Shown: positions 25,906 to 35,668 of the stretch, one piece after another
Numbering within the stretch: position 1 is the stretch's first letter
Layout of the letters: the number at the start of each line of letters is the position of its first letter
Assembly (NCBI RefSeq): GCF_037890675.1
Contig: NZ_CP149574.1
Location: 2,170,001 to 2,234,000 of the forward strand
Length of the DNA stretch: 64,000 nucleotides
Direction: 5' to 3'
From: Methylovirgula sp. 4M-Z18
GTDB taxonomy: Bacteria > Pseudomonadota > Alphaproteobacteria > Rhizobiales > Beijerinckiaceae
The notes under the pieces: generated by a model
Databases searched by the model: none
What the model saw: only the letters and a program-made list of their open reading frames with translations
What the model was told of the DNA's origin: nothing
Made by a program: the position numbers and the translations under genes

Positions 25906-26562
25906 TCAATGGGTCTTCAGTTCCGCCGACACTTTGTAATCGGCCTCGGTCTTCTGCTTGATCTCATCGAGCGACACGCCGGGCGCCGTCTCGACCAAGG
26001 TGAGACCGCCGTCGCCTTTCTTGTCGATGGTAAAAACCGCAAGATCGGTGATGATCAAATCGACAACATTCGCGCCGGTGAGCGGCAAAGAGCAGCGGTG
26101 CAGGATTTTTGCCTCGCCCTTGGCCTCGTGTTCCATCAGGACGACGACGCGCTTGACGCCGGCGACGAGGTCCATGGCGCCGCCCATGCCCTTCACCATT
26201 TTGCCCGGAATCATCCAGTTCGCGAGATCGCCATTCTCCCCAACCTGCATCGCGCCCAGAATCGAAAGATCGATATGGCCGCCGCGGATCATCGCAAAGG
26301 AATCGGCGCTCGAAAAATAGCTCGTGGTCGGCAGTTCGGTAATCGTCTGCTTGCCGGCGTTGATGAGGTCGGCATCTTCCTCGCCTTCGAAGGGAAAGGG
26401 ACCCATGCCGAGCATGCCGTTTTCGCTCTGCAACTGCACGCTCATGCCTTGCGGGATGTAATTCGAGACCAGAGTCGGAATGCCGATGCCGAGATTGACA
26501 TAAAATCCGTCACGCAATTCTTGTGCGGCGCGCTCCGCCATTTGATCGCGGTTCCAAGCCAT
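25906..26562 (-). CDS. scoB: 3-oxoacid CoA-transferase subunit B
   Basis: Beta subunit of a two-component CoA-transferase, 218 residues. The catalytic glutamate is Glu47 in [13 protein letters not shown], the diagnostic family-I motif, preceded by [16 protein letters not shown]. The C-terminal [17 protein letters not shown] is standard. Together with ScoA it moves CoA from succinyl-CoA to acetoacetate or another 3-oxoacid, useful in ketone-body or polyhydroxybutyrate turnover. 3-oxoadipate CoA-transferase (PcaJ) is the main alternative, but no other pca genes are near. Twenty bases separate it from scoA. Confidence 0.93.
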   Translation of the reverse strand: MAWNRDQMAERAAQELRDGFYVNLGIGIPTLVSNYIPQGMSVQLQSENGMLGMGPFPFEGEEDADLINAGKQTITELPTTSYFSSADSFAMIRGGHIDLSILGAMQVGENGDLANWMIPGKMVKGMGGAMDLVAGVKRVVVLMEHEAKGEAKILHRCSLPLTGANVVDLIITDLAVFTIDKKGDGGLTLVETAPGVSLDEIKQKTEADYKVSAELKTH

Positions 26563-26582
26563 GTCGAATGCCTCCGATTCTC

Positions 26583-27284
26583 TTAAGATCTTTTCCGGGT
26601 GGTACGCTGTTCGATCCGCTTGACCGGATTCGGGACATGGACCAGGCGCTGGACGAAGATGCCCGGCGTCACGATCGTATTCGCGTCGATCTCACCCGGC
26701 TCGACCAGATGCTCAACCTCGGCCACGGTGACTTTGCCCGCCGTCGCCATCATCGGGTTAAAGTTGCGGGCGGTCATCCGATAAATCAGGTTGCCCTCGG
26801 TATCCCCCTTCCAGGCATGGACGATGGAGAGATCGGCGACGATGCCGCGCTCCATCACATAGGTCTCGCCGTCAAACTCCTTGAGTTCCTTGCCCTCCGC
26901 AACCAAGGTTCCAACGCCGGTCTTGGTATAGAATGCCGGAATGCCGGCGCCGCCGGCGCGGATGCGTTCCGCGAGCGTACCTTGCGGATTGAACTCAAGC
27001 TCAAGTTCGCCGGCCAAATATTGCTGGGCAAACGTCTTGTTTTCCCCGACATAGGACGAAATCATTTTCCGAATTTGCCGCGTGGTGAGAAGAACACCGA
27101 GCCCGACGCCGTCGATGCCCGCATTGTTTGAAACCACCGTCAGCCCCTTGACGCCGGAAAGCCGCACGGCCTCGATCAGCGAGTCGGGAATGCCGCAAAG
27201 GCCGAAGCCGCCCGCCATGATGGTCATATCGTCACGCAAAAGCCCAGCCAGGGCCGCGACCGCATCGGAGTAAACCTTTCCCAT
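26583..27284 (-). CDS. scoA: 3-oxoacid CoA-transferase subunit A
   Basis: Alpha subunit of the heteromeric CoA-transferase, 233 residues. Typical blocks are [18 protein letters not shown] near the start, [24 protein letters not shown], and [16 protein letters not shown] start at ATG 27284, which has AAGGA nine bases upstream, and not at ATG 27302, which has none. It leads the scoAB operon. The 287-base divergent region to the AsmA gene includes an AT-rich stretch (about 27325-27370) that probably holds the promoters. Confidence 0.93.
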   Translation of the reverse strand: MGKVYSDAVAALAGLLRDDMTIMAGGFGLCGIPDSLIEAVRLSGVKGLTVVSNNAGIDGVGLGVLLTTRQIRKMISSYVGENKTFAQQYLAGELELEFNPQGTLAERIRAGGAGIPAFYTKTGVGTLVAEGKELKEFDGETYVMERGIVADLSIVHAWKGDTEGNLIYRMTARNFNPMMATAGKVTVAEVEHLVEPGEIDANTIVTPGIFVQRLVHVPNPVKRIEQRTTRKRS

Positions 27285-27571
27285 CCGGATCTGTCCTTCC
27301 ATCCCGGGGCACTTTATCGATTCGAGAGAATCAAGAAAATGCTACAACTGATTGTTTTATAGCGTCTTTTTCGTTGAGGAGCCGAACGGCTCGTGAGAAA
27401 AATGCGCGCGCCAGCCGTTGCATGACATTGCCCATCCCGCCGAAACGCCTTCTGGAGGTACCATTTCGCACAGGTGTCGTCGAGGGCCCGCAATCGTGCT
27501 GCGACGATTTTGCATCTGACCGAGCCGTCGTCTATGTAAGGACTGTTCAATCGAGGACGAACGCGTCGGAC

Positions 27572-29326
27572 ATGGCTCTTAAGCAATTGAAATGGCTGAT
27601 CCTTGCAGGACTCATCCTCGTTGCGGGCGGGTTTTTCGCGCCGTGGGAAAATTTTACCCGGAACCTGCAAAAGCATCTTTTCGCGCAAATATACCAGCTC
27701 AGCGGGCTCAATATGGATGCGCAGGGGGAAGTTGCGCTCGAACTTGCGCCCCATCCGGGGCTGCGCCTGACCGACGTGACGCTGCATGACAGGTTCGATG
27801 CCATTCATGTCGACGCGCCAGCCATGCGGGCGCGGCTGCGCCTCGGCCCGCTGCTTTTCGGCAGGCTGGAATTCGATGCATTCATGTTGCGCAAACCAGA
27901 TATACATATCGATGCCAGGCGGTTGATCCTTGCGCGGGCGGATCTTGCCAACGCCAGCCGGCAACTGACTGATCCGGCGGAGCGCATCGGCAAGATCTTA
28001 ATCCGCTCGGGCACGGTCTCAATCTTCAAGGACTCGGCCATCCCCGATACGGTCGTCCGCGACATCACCGCCGCCGTGGATTGGCCCAAGCTCGGCGCGC
28101 CCGCTGCTTTTAGCGGCCACGCCCGCTGGCATGAGCTTACAGGCGATCTGTCCGGGTGGGTCGAAAATCCGCAAGGTCTGATGCAAGGCGCAGCGTCCAA
28201 TGCGATTCTGCGGGTACACACGCCCATCGCGTGGACGACCTACGAAGGTGAGATTTCAACCGCCGTCAATGCGCAGATTTTGGGCAAAATATCCGGCAAA
28301 ATCACCGACCTGCCGCGCTTGCTGGAAAATTTCCACGTAATGCTGCCCGTGCCTGACATGGTGCAGAACCTGGATTTTTCCGGAGATCTGCACGGGCTTC
28401 GGCACGAAGTTTCGCTCGTCAATGCGTCGCTTCAACTAGACAAGGTCGCCTATACGGGGTCCATGGTCCTCACCGGCGAGCGCGGCAAGCCGCATCTTTC
28501 CGCAACGTTGAGTACCGATTGGCTCGCGTTCAGCCCTGCGACCGGCAGCTCCGCATCTCCCGCCCCGCTCCAGAGCATTTCGGAGCAATCGAAAGCCTTC
28601 ATCGCAAATTTGTTCCGCGACATGCGCCATGCCGACCTCGACGTCCGGCTCTTTGCAACGACCGCCCTCTTCGGACCGGTCAAGTTGCAAGACGCTGCCA
28701 TTTCCGTCCTTTCAAACTCCGATCAACTGGAAATCTCGCTTGGCGAGACGCAGGGCTACGGCGGTATCGTCAAGTTCAAGTCGGTCATTCGCAGCGATGG
28801 CGATCGCGTGAGCGTCGAGGGAAGCGCCAGTGCGACAGATTTGAATTCGCAAAACCTAGCGCAAGATCTTGCCTATACTCCGTCGATCTCGGGACTGCTG
28901 TCGGGGCAAATGACCTGGCAAACGACTGGAACAAGCCTTGCCGAATGGGCGAACAACGTTGCCGGAACAGGTCAAGTCTCAATCAACCAGGGCGAAATCG
29001 GCGGCTTTGACACGGAGTTGGCGCTGCGACATTTGGCGGACAGATCGCTCGGAGAGCTCTTGGAGAGTCACGGCGGACGTACATCCTTCGAAAGTCTCGC
29101 TGCAGCATTTCAACTTTCAGGTGAAGATATTCGCTTTCAGAACGGCACACTGACCAGCCCGACCTTCGCCGGAGCATTTGCTGGGAGCGTCAATCTGGTG
29201 GATGGGCAATGTCGAATCAGCGCCCAAGCACATCCGCTTCACGCGGCACCCGCCGACCCGCAATTGTCTCTCGACATCACGGGTCCGTGGAACAGGCCTA
29301 AGATTCATCCGGATATGGTCAAATAG
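27572..29326 (+). CDS. AsmA family protein
   Basis: A 584-residue protein anchored by one N-terminal membrane helix (LKWLILAGLILVAGGFFAPW) with a large periplasmic part rich in beta structure. Features of AsmA proteins are the early block GEVALELAPHPGLRLTDVTLHD, repeated RARLRLGPLLFGRLEFDAFMLRKPDIHI, and a C-terminal AsmA_2 region with GLLSGQMTWQTTGTSLAEW and GTGQVSINQGEIGGFD. AsmA-like proteins affect phospholipid transport between membranes and outer membrane assembly. The start chosen is the ATG before the membrane helix; the frame is open 66 codons further upstream but that part lacks family features. Ends five bases before the convergent regulator gene. Confidence 0.88.
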   Translation: MALKQLKWLILAGLILVAGGFFAPWENFTRNLQKHLFAQIYQLSGLNMDAQGEVALELAPHPGLRLTDVTLHDRFDAIHVDAPAMRARLRLGPLLFGRLEFDAFMLRKPDIHIDARRLILARADLANASRQLTDPAERIGKILIRSGTVSIFKDSAIPDTVVRDITAAVDWPKLGAPAAFSGHARWHELTGDLSGWVENPQGLMQGAASNAILRVHTPIAWTTYEGEISTAVNAQILGKISGKITDLPRLLENFHVMLPVPDMVQNLDFSGDLHGLRHEVSLVNASLQLDKVAYTGSMVLTGERGKPHLSATLSTDWLAFSPATGSSASPAPLQSISEQSKAFIANLFRDMRHADLDVRLFATTALFGPVKLQDAAISVLSNSDQLEISLGETQGYGGIVKFKSVIRSDGDRVSVEGSASATDLNSQNLAQDLAYTPSISGLLSGQMTWQTTGTSLAEWANNVAGTGQVSINQGEIGGFDTELALRHLADRSLGELLESHGGRTSFESLAAAFQLSGEDIRFQNGTLTSPTFAGAFAGSVNLVDGQCRISAQAHPLHAAPADPQLSLDITGPWNRPKIHPDMVK

Positions 29327-29331
29327 TAGTC

Positions 29332-30021
29332 CTAAGCGTCTTCGCTCAACGCATGGGCCAGGCGCGCCTCAAGGACCTCGGGCCGCAGGATGACGAGGGC
29401 CCCGCGAGTCTTTGCGATGAGCTTTTCCGTCGACAGAAGGGTGAGTTCCCGCGTCACCTGTTCGCGCCGACAGCCAATGCGCGCTGACAAGACATGATGA
29501 AACGGCGGCGGTGTGATCACGCGCTCGCCCGCGTGGCCGTGACGAGGCTGGGACAACCGCAAGAGCTCCGCATAGAGTCTGTGTTTGAGATCGAAAACCG
29601 AATGCTCGGTCAGGCGCGCATTCAACTCGCGTACGCGGCCCGTCAGCAGCCGCAAAATGCGGCCGCAGGCGGCCGGCGATGCGAACAGAATCTCCATGAA
29701 AACCGCAGCCGGCATGATACAGAGCTCGGACCGGCTCAGCGCCGTCACATTGGCCGACCGCTTGATGTGATCGATGGCCGCATATTCGCCGAAAAACTGG
29801 CCCGCCCGCAGATCGGCCAGGATGATCTCCTTGCCGGCGGCGGTGCGGATTTGCACGCGCACTTCGCCGGACAGAATGAAGAAAACGTCATCCGACTGAT
29901 CCTCGAAATCAACGACGATTTCATTCTGATTGTATCGCCGCCAGGTACAACGATGCCCGTATTTATCGAGATCCAGTTCCTGGATATCCTGAAAAAACGG
30001 AATACGGGCGATACTTTGCAT
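29332..30021 (-). CDS. Crp/Fnr family transcriptional regulator
   Basis: A 229-residue regulator with an N-terminal cyclic-nucleotide-binding domain and a C-terminal winged helix. The phosphate-binding cassette FFGEYAAIDHIKRSANV keeps Gly78, Glu79, Arg88, Ser89 and Ala90, equivalents of the cAMP-binding residues of CRP, so a cyclic nucleotide ligand is plausible. No FNR-type cysteine cluster is present (only Cys25, Cys101, Cys118 and one later). The recognition helix lies in LSARIGCRREQVTRELTLL near 180-200. Adjacent genes give no hint of its regulon, and no palindromic site was recognised in the region between it and folD. Confidence 0.9.
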   Translation of the reverse strand: MQSIARIPFFQDIQELDLDKYGHRCTWRRYNQNEIVVDFEDQSDDVFFILSGEVRVQIRTAAGKEIILADLRAGQFFGEYAAIDHIKRSANVTALSRSELCIMPAAVFMEILFASPAACGRILRLLTGRVRELNARLTEHSVFDLKHRLYAELLRLSQPRHGHAGERVITPPPFHHVLSARIGCRREQVTRELTLLSTEKLIAKTRGALVILRPEVLEARLAHALSEDA

Positions 30022-30150
30022 GATCTACCCAACTTCTTGCGAGTCTGAGCCTGTATCGGACAAGGTTTTGCCTTGTCGGTCAAGCCCGCTCGAAGACCAC
30101 CCCGGCGGCAAAGGCCCGCCGATTGTGTCTTACCGCCATCTTGCCCCGTA

Positions 30151-31086
30151 TCAGAATTCCGGCGCTTGCAGTCCCGCGATACGATGCGCCGCAACGCATG
30201 TGTTGGCCATCAGCATGGCGATCGTCATAGGCCCGACCCCGCCAGGGACAGGCGTGATCGCGCGCACATGCGGTACGGCCTCGGCATAGGCGACGTCGCC
30301 AACCAATCGGGTCTTGCCGCCTTCCGCCGCGATCCGATTGATCCCGACGTCAATGACGATCGCACCGGGTTTCAGCCAATCCCCCTTGATCATTTCGGCC
30401 CGGCCTACCGCCGCCACGACGATATCCGCGTGCCGGACCACCTGCGGCAGATCCTGCGTCCGCGAATGGGCGACCGTGACCGTGCAATTCTCGGCCAGCA
30501 GCAACTGCGCCATCGGCTTTCCGACGATATTGGACCTGCCGACGACGACCGCATTCAATCCCGCAAGGCGGGCACCCAGCGCGGCGCAGGCCTTGCGCAG
30601 CAACACCATCGAACCGGCCGGCGTACACGGCACCAACGCCCGGCCCGGCTCGCCGATGGCAATCAGGCCGACATTGATAGGGTGGAAGCCATCCACATCC
30701 TTGGCCGGCAGGATCGCTTCGAGCACGCGCGAGGCATTGATCGCTTTCGGGAGCGGCAGTTGCACCAAAATCCCGTGGATTGCCGGATCGGCATTGAGAT
30801 CCGCAACGAGGGCAAGGAGCTCGGCTTCCGAGGTCGACGCCGGCAGCGTGTGCTGAACCGAGTGGAACCCGCATTCCTTGGCCGCTTTCCCTTTCGCCCG
30901 CACATAGACCTGGCTTGCCGGATCCTCGCCGACCAGGACCACCGCAAGCCCCGGCTGGATCCCCTTGGCGGTGAGCTCGGCCGCGTGACGTTTGACCTCT
31001 TCGAGCACGGCGGCGGAAGCCGCTTTGCCGTCAATCATCAATGCGCCCGAGGAAAGGGGTTTCAAAATGCCAGTCGTGTCGGTCAT
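30151..31086 (-). CDS. folD: Bifunctional methylenetetrahydrofolate dehydrogenase/cyclohydrolase
   Basis: FolD interconverts 5,10-methylene-, methenyl- and 10-formyl-THF. The 311-residue protein has the substrate block [15 protein letters not shown] with the catalytic Lys, [31 protein letters not shown], the Rossmann motif [17 protein letters not shown] and the C-terminal [18 protein letters not shown] 31086 has GGAG seven bases upstream and agrees with family length; the frame is open far upstream but not coding in appearance. The N-terminus [19 protein letters not shown] is slightly longer than in E. coli FolD. Apparently monocistronic. Confidence 0.96.
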   Translation of the reverse strand: MTDTTGILKPLSSGALMIDGKAASAAVLEEVKRHAAELTAKGIQPGLAVVLVGEDPASQVYVRAKGKAAKECGFHSVQHTLPASTSEAELLALVADLNADPAIHGILVQLPLPKAINASRVLEAILPAKDVDGFHPINVGLIAIGEPGRALVPCTPAGSMVLLRKACAALGARLAGLNAVVVGRSNIVGKPMAQLLLAENCTVTVAHSRTQDLPQVVRHADIVVAAVGRAEMIKGDWLKPGAIVIDVGINRIAAEGGKTRLVGDVAYAEAVPHVRAITPVPGGVGPMTIAMLMANTCVAAHRIAGLQAPEF

Positions 31087-31342
31087 GAGCGCTCCGCGCA
31101 ATTGGGCAGGAAGGATGCGCTCTTGTAGCGACTGGCGCCAAGTATCGCCAAGGGCAAAGCGGCAAAAAACGATGGAAAAACGACCCGCAAAAATTAGCTG
31201 CTCCACTCCCATTTCGGACGCATAGGCGAGCCGGCTCTTTCGCTTGACGCTGCATGCTATAAGAGGTTGATGCGCCATATGATGTTTTGGTTAGGCTCTC
31301 GACACATCGTCACGGCGGGATTTTAGACGAAAAGAACAGGCT

Positions 31343-32563
31343 ATGGGCACAGCGGCAAAGACCGAAATACTGATTGCGGGCGCGGGTGCCGTCGGCCTTC
31401 TGGCCGGCCTCAGCGTGGCTCGGCTAGGGCGTCGTGCGATCATTGTCGGGCGGATCGAAACCCGGCGGCTCGCACGCACGGTCGCCTTGTTCGACGGATC
31501 CATTCGCCTGTTGCAGGCGCTGGACCTATGGCCGAGGCTCGCTCCGCACGCTGCGCCGTTGGCAAGAATGTGCATCATCGATGACACCGGATCGTTGTTT
31601 CGGACCGGGCCGGCCTTTTTCGAGGCGTCGGAAATCGGCCTCGACCAGTTCGGCTGGAATCTCGAAAATGCCGATCTGATCGGCGAATTGGTGCGGGAGG
31701 TTCAGGCCCATCCGAATCTGACTTTGATCGACGGACTCTTGGCGGACGTTTCCTTCGCAGACGATCACGTCGCGGCAACCAGCGAGGAAGGACATGCGTT
31801 CGAGGCGCAATTGCTGGTCGCCGCCGACGGCCGTCACTCGCTTGGCCGGAAAGCCGCCCAGATCGATGTTCGCGAATGGACCTATCCGCAGATCGCCCTC
31901 ACCGCCCTGCTTGCACACCGGCGGCCCCACCAAAACACCTCGACCGAGTTTCACACCCGGCACGGGCCTTTTACGCTCGTGCCGCTGCCGCCGAAGGATG
32001 GACAGAACCGCTCGAGCCTCGTCTGGATGATGACGCCCGAAGAGGCCGAACGCCGGAAGGCCCTGACGGATGCCGATCTTGCCAATGAGATCGAAAGGCA
32101 GGCGCAATCCATGCTGGGCAAAATAACCTTGCTCGTGGGGCGTGGCATCTTTCCTATGCAGGGCATGACACCCGATCGGTTTGCCGACCACCGGATCCTA
32201 TTGATGGGAGAGGCGGCGCATGTCTTTCCCCCAATCGGTGCCCAGGGGCTCAACCTTGGATTGAGAGATATTGCACATCTCTCCGAAATAATTGAAGAAA
32301 ATATCTCCACCGATATCGGTGACGCGACTCCGACCAAAGCCTATGACGAGCGGCGCCGCAACGATGTTGCGACGCGTTCGTGGGGGATCGATCTACTCAA
32401 CCGCTCCTTACTGGCCCCTTATCTGCCCGTAGATTTCATGCGCGGCGCAGGACTGGTCGGTTTGAGCCTCCTGAAGCCGTTGCGGCATTTCACCATGCGC
32501 GAGGGCGTCACACCGCAGTTCGGCGCCCCCAGAATCATGCGTGCCGCCCGCACCCGATCATAG
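31343..32563 (+). CDS. UbiH/UbiF-family FAD-dependent monooxygenase
   Basis: A 406-residue flavoprotein hydroxylase of the ubiquinone-biosynthesis family. FAD motifs are ILIAGAGAVGLLAGL (9-23), the middle VAADGRHSLGR and HRILLMGEAAHVFPPIGAQGLNLG near 288-311, which is the UbiH/COQ6 signature. It probably hydroxylates a ring position of a quinone precursor (UbiL, UbiH or UbiM type). No other ubi gene is in the window, so the position cannot be assigned. The ATG has AACAGGCT upstream. It is convergent with eipB, the stops lying four bases apart. Confidence 0.88.
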   Translation: MGTAAKTEILIAGAGAVGLLAGLSVARLGRRAIIVGRIETRRLARTVALFDGSIRLLQALDLWPRLAPHAAPLARMCIIDDTGSLFRTGPAFFEASEIGLDQFGWNLENADLIGELVREVQAHPNLTLIDGLLADVSFADDHVAATSEEGHAFEAQLLVAADGRHSLGRKAAQIDVREWTYPQIALTALLAHRRPHQNTSTEFHTRHGPFTLVPLPPKDGQNRSSLVWMMTPEEAERRKALTDADLANEIERQAQSMLGKITLLVGRGIFPMQGMTPDRFADHRILLMGEAAHVFPPIGAQGLNLGLRDIAHLSEIIEENISTDIGDATPTKAYDERRRNDVATRSWGIDLLNRSLLAPYLPVDFMRGAGLVGLSLLKPLRHFTMREGVTPQFGAPRIMRAARTRS

Positions 32564-32567
32564 TCTG

Positions 32568-33392
32568 CTATTTGCAGGCCTTTTGATTGATCACTTCCAA
32601 ATGGGTCAGTTCGCCTGCAAGCGTGAAACTGCCATAATCGATGCGCAGCGCCCGTGACACTCCGTTCTCGTAAAGATCGAACGACATCGTATAGGCCGGC
32701 GTATCGGCACCCTTTTCCTGATCGAAATAACTGATCGTCACCGGCCAGCGTGGAACGTCTTTCAGGGCGTCGACCTGCCCAGCCTTTTCAGGCGCCGGAG
32801 TCATCGTCTTATGACCGATCACCGTCAAAGTGTCGTAAACCCTTTCCCCGTTGTCGGACCCGTCGAAGACCTGAGCCGAGAGCGTCGTCTCGCCGGCTCC
32901 GGCCGCCGCGAGAATGTGCAAAATATGTTCAGTGGGAAAGAGCACCGCCGCGGCAAGGCTCGCCTTGTCGGCTTTCGGGCGCTTGAGCTTCAGCGAGATC
33001 GTTCCATCCTTGCCGCGCGAGAGCGCCCCGTCGACGTTGTCGGCTTCCTGCTCATCGACCTGCGTATCGATCGTGTATTGGAAACTCTTGGCGTCGCCAT
33101 CTTCGAACGTCGCCGACCGCATGTCGGTGATGCGCTGCGGACCCTCTTGCGGCTCCAGCTGGACCACTTGGCGAAATTTCGTCGCGTAGCCCTCGCAGGC
33201 CGATCCGGTAAAATCATAGGCGATGCGCCCGGTAGCGGCGCTGGGCGCGCGGTTGCCCTCGCTTTTCACCAAGGTCAGATCATATGTGGCGCGATGGGCC
33301 AGAAGCGGCATGTTTTGGGCGTGTGCGGACTGTCCGGCGATCAACAATCCCGGCAACAACAACCCTGCTGCGAGACGATGCGTTTTGATCAA
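32568..33392 (-). CDS. eipB: EipB-like cell envelope protein (DUF1849)
   Basis: A 274-residue secreted protein with signal LLLPGLLIAGQSAHA. Sequence HRATYDLTLVKSEGNRAPSAATGRIAYDF and the paired Cys66 (GSACEGY) and Cys273 (NQKACK, second-last residue) match DUF1849, whose Brucella member EipB is a periplasmic beta-spiral protein with a conserved disulfide, needed for envelope integrity. The domain is largely confined to Alphaproteobacteria, which supports the taxonomic assignment. Monocistronic; the 170-base gap to ridA on the other strand holds both promoters. Confidence 0.9.
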   Translation of the reverse strand: MIKTHRLAAGLLLPGLLIAGQSAHAQNMPLLAHRATYDLTLVKSEGNRAPSAATGRIAYDFTGSACEGYATKFRQVVQLEPQEGPQRITDMRSATFEDGDAKSFQYTIDTQVDEQEADNVDGALSRGKDGTISLKLKRPKADKASLAAAVLFPTEHILHILAAAGAGETTLSAQVFDGSDNGERVYDTLTVIGHKTMTPAPEKAGQVDALKDVPRWPVTISYFDQEKGADTPAYTMSFDLYENGVSRALRIDYGSFTLAGELTHLEVINQKACK

Positions 33393-33562
33393 GACCAGCT
33401 CCTTTTACGGCATTCGCGCCCGAATCCGTGATGGCAGGACGATAAGGCGAAAATAGGGTAATAAAGCAGATCATAAAATTCTTGCCACATTCTTTCACCC
33501 TTGCGCCCCGCCCATGCAATCGGCAATGTCGCGCGCGGTTTTGCCCTTCGGAGATTCTTAAG

Positions 33563-34036
33563 ATGTCCCAGATCGACGCTCGCCTCAAAGAGCTTGGTAT
33601 TGTCTTGCCCGTTGCCGCGGCTCCACTTGCCAATTATGTGCCGGCCGCCATCACCGGCAACTTATTGATCATTTCCGGTCAATTGTGTCTGGGCGCAGAC
33701 GGCAAGCTTGCCGATCAGCACAAGGGCAAGCTCGGCGCAACCGTTTCACCGGAAGAGGGCAAGGCCGCAGCGCGCAATTGCGCCATCAATCTGCTTGCCC
33801 AGGCAAAGGCTGCGCTCGGCAACCTCGACCGTATCGCACGCTGCGTCCGCCTCGGTGGCTTCATCAACGCCACCCCTGATTTCGCGGCGCTCGCCGGGGT
33901 GATGAACGGCGCCTCCGACCTCATGGTCGAGGCGCTTGGGGACAAGGGCCGGCATGCTCGCTCCACCATTGGCGTCGCCGAACTGCCGCTCGATGCCGCC
34001 GTCGAGGTCGAGGCGATGTTCGAGATCGAAGCGTGA
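33563..34036 (+). CDS. RidA/YjgF family protein
   Basis: A 157-residue member of the Rid family, longer than E. coli RidA (128) and of the YjgF subgroup that begins with SQIDARLKELGIVLPVAAAPLANYVPAAITGNLLIISGQL. The helix LLAQAKAALGNLDRIARCVRLGGFIN carries the Arg normally involved in imine hydrolysis. Such proteins hydrolyse reactive enamines/imines; this subgroup often lacks that activity, so function is uncertain. ATG 33563 follows GGAG by ten bases. The downstream phosphodiesterase start overlaps the stop by GTGA, indicating one message. Confidence 0.9.
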   Translation: MSQIDARLKELGIVLPVAAAPLANYVPAAITGNLLIISGQLCLGADGKLADQHKGKLGATVSPEEGKAAARNCAINLLAQAKAALGNLDRIARCVRLGGFINATPDFAALAGVMNGASDLMVEALGDKGRHARSTIGVAELPLDAAVEVEAMFEIEA

Positions 34037-34800
34037 GTTTCCTTCGTCCCGATTGGCTGATGCGGCGGCCGATCGCGCATCGCGGTCTGCATGACAAGAG
34101 CAGAGCCATCCTGGAAAACACCAAGTCAGCCGCCGAAGCTGCAATCGTCCTGGATTTTGGCATCGAATGCGACGTGCAGCTGACCGCTGACGGCGAGGCC
34201 GTCGTATTCCACGACTTCACCCTCGATCGCCTGACGGAAGGTCGGGGCAGTGTCGACCGCTACAGTGTCCAGGAGCTGGCCGCCATTCCGCTCAAGATGG
34301 GGAAGGACCGCATTCCTACCCTGCCCCAACTCCTTGAACTGTTGGCCGGGCGTGTTCCGCTCACATGCGAGATCAAGAGCCGGTTTGACAACGACATGCG
34401 GCTCGTCGAGCGTGTCGCCGCCATCCTCGCGGACTACGACGGCCCCGTCGCGATCAAGAGCTTCGACTCCGACGTGATCGCGCATTTGCGGCGCAATCCG
34501 CAGCTTCTTCAAGCGAGGCCCCGCCCGCTCGGCATCGTCTCGCAGGCGCGATGGGATGACGAAGAATGGGACGAGATGAGCGCGGAACGGAAGCATGTGA
34601 TGGAAAATTTCCTTCACTGGAACGAGACGAAACCCGATTTTCTCTCATTTTGGGTGCAGGATATCGACACGGCGGTGCCCTACCTTCTGCGCAACGCGGT
34701 CGGTTTGCCGGTGATGAGCTGGACAGTGCGAACGCCCGAGCAACGCGAAAAGGTCGCCCGATACGCCGATCAAATGGTCTTCGAAGGATTTGTTCCTTAG
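34033..34800 (+). CDS. Glycerophosphodiester phosphodiesterase
   Basis: A 255-residue cytoplasmic GDPD enzyme, hydrolysing deacylated phospholipids to glycerol-3-phosphate and an alcohol. Catalytic and metal residues are seen: His16-Arg17-Gly18 (HRGLHD), Glu45 and Asp47 (GIECDVQLT) and His60 (FHDFTLDRL), followed by the Ca-site Glu in CEIKSRF. No signal peptide. Translation starts at GTG 34033, overlapping the RidA stop. Why a RidA-like gene is coupled to it is not obvious. Its stop lies two bases before the convergent plsC stop. Confidence 0.92.
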   Translation: MSFLRPDWLMRRPIAHRGLHDKSRAILENTKSAAEAAIVLDFGIECDVQLTADGEAVVFHDFTLDRLTEGRGSVDRYSVQELAAIPLKMGKDRIPTLPQLLELLAGRVPLTCEIKSRFDNDMRLVERVAAILADYDGPVAIKSFDSDVIAHLRRNPQLLQARPRPLGIVSQARWDDEEWDEMSAERKHVMENFLHWNETKPDFLSFWVQDIDTAVPYLLRNAVGLPVMSWTVRTPEQREKVARYADQMVFEGFVP

Positions 34801-34802
34801 GA

Positions 34803-35552
34803 TCAGGACAATCGTTGCCGCTCCAGTTCGACGCTGGTTTGCACCTGCGAGAGAAAATGAGCGGCATTCAAGCCTGGTGAAATGACGGGCAGGCAGGAAA
34901 CCCGAATCTTTCCGGCGTGCTTCTCGCCCTTGCCCGAAGGCCAGAAGCGGCCCGAATTCAGCGCCACCGGCAAGACTTTCACGTCGAGCACGTGATAGAG
35001 CAATTGCACGCCGCGTTTGAAATCGACTTTGTCGTCGGCATCTGCGCGAGTGCCTTGAGGAAAAATTACGACTGAGCGGCCTTGCGCGAGAGCCTTCCGG
35101 CTCGCCTCGGCCATTTTGCGAATCGCCGCGGCGCCCGCATCGCGATCGATCAAAATCATCGGCGCGCGCTTGAGGTACCAGCCGAATACCGGGATCTTGC
35201 CCAGTTCTTCCTTGGCGACCAAAGTCACATTCGGAAACAGCACGTTGAAGGCGATCGTTTCCCAAGTCGATTGATGATTGCAAACGATGAGGCAAGGCTC
35301 AGCCGGAATATTCTCACGGCCCTCGACCTCATAGGAAATATCAACGATCCAATGCAGCAGCGCGAGCACCATCCGCGCCCAGTTCCGCGCCATCATACGC
35401 ACTGCGCGCGACGGGCTGCCGAACAGGGCAAGAAATGGAATCGGCACCGCCCACAGAGCCGTCACCGACGCAAAGCAAATATTGAACAGTAGCGACCGTA
35501 AGCGCCCGACCGCGGCGTGGGTTTCCAGATTTGCGCCTTCGAGCAGGGCCAT
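34803..35552 (-). CDS. plsC: 1-acyl-sn-glycerol-3-phosphate acyltransferase
   Basis: Inner-membrane acyltransferase of phospholipid synthesis, 249 residues, with a hydrophobic N-terminal region (22-45). Motif I reads NHQSTWET with His93 and Glu98, that is HX4E instead of the usual HX4D. Motif III is FPQGTR (164-169) in place of FPEGTR. Both variants occur in alphaproteobacterial PlsC-like proteins as far as I recall. Start at ATG 35552 because AAGGAG lies six bases upstream; the ATG at 35558 directly touches that site. Lysophosphatidate is the likely substrate, but ornithine-lipid (OlsA) acylation is possible. Confidence 0.88.
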   Translation of the reverse strand: MALLEGANLETHAAVGRLRSLLFNICFASVTALWAVPIPFLALFGSPSRAVRMMARNWARMVLALLHWIVDISYEVEGRENIPAEPCLIVCNHQSTWETIAFNVLFPNVTLVAKEELGKIPVFGWYLKRAPMILIDRDAGAAAIRKMAEASRKALAQGRSVVIFPQGTRADADDKVDFKRGVQLLYHVLDVKVLPVALNSGRFWPSGKGEKHAGKIRVSCLPVISPGLNAAHFLSQVQTSVELERQRLS

Positions 35553-35668
35553 GATCATCTCCTTGGCGCAACAGATTAGGGTTAGGATCGGCGAAGGTGA
35601 AGGATTTTTGCGGCATATTTGCGGGCGGCCACCTATTCGCACCGCACAATGCACCCTAAATTAGCCGC

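Noticed and set aside
23581-26586. A 1001-codon open frame on plus
   Set aside because: It is antisense to the GT2, GT39 and scoB genes, is dominated by Arg, His, Asp and Gln as mirror frames of GC-rich genes are, and shows no domain.
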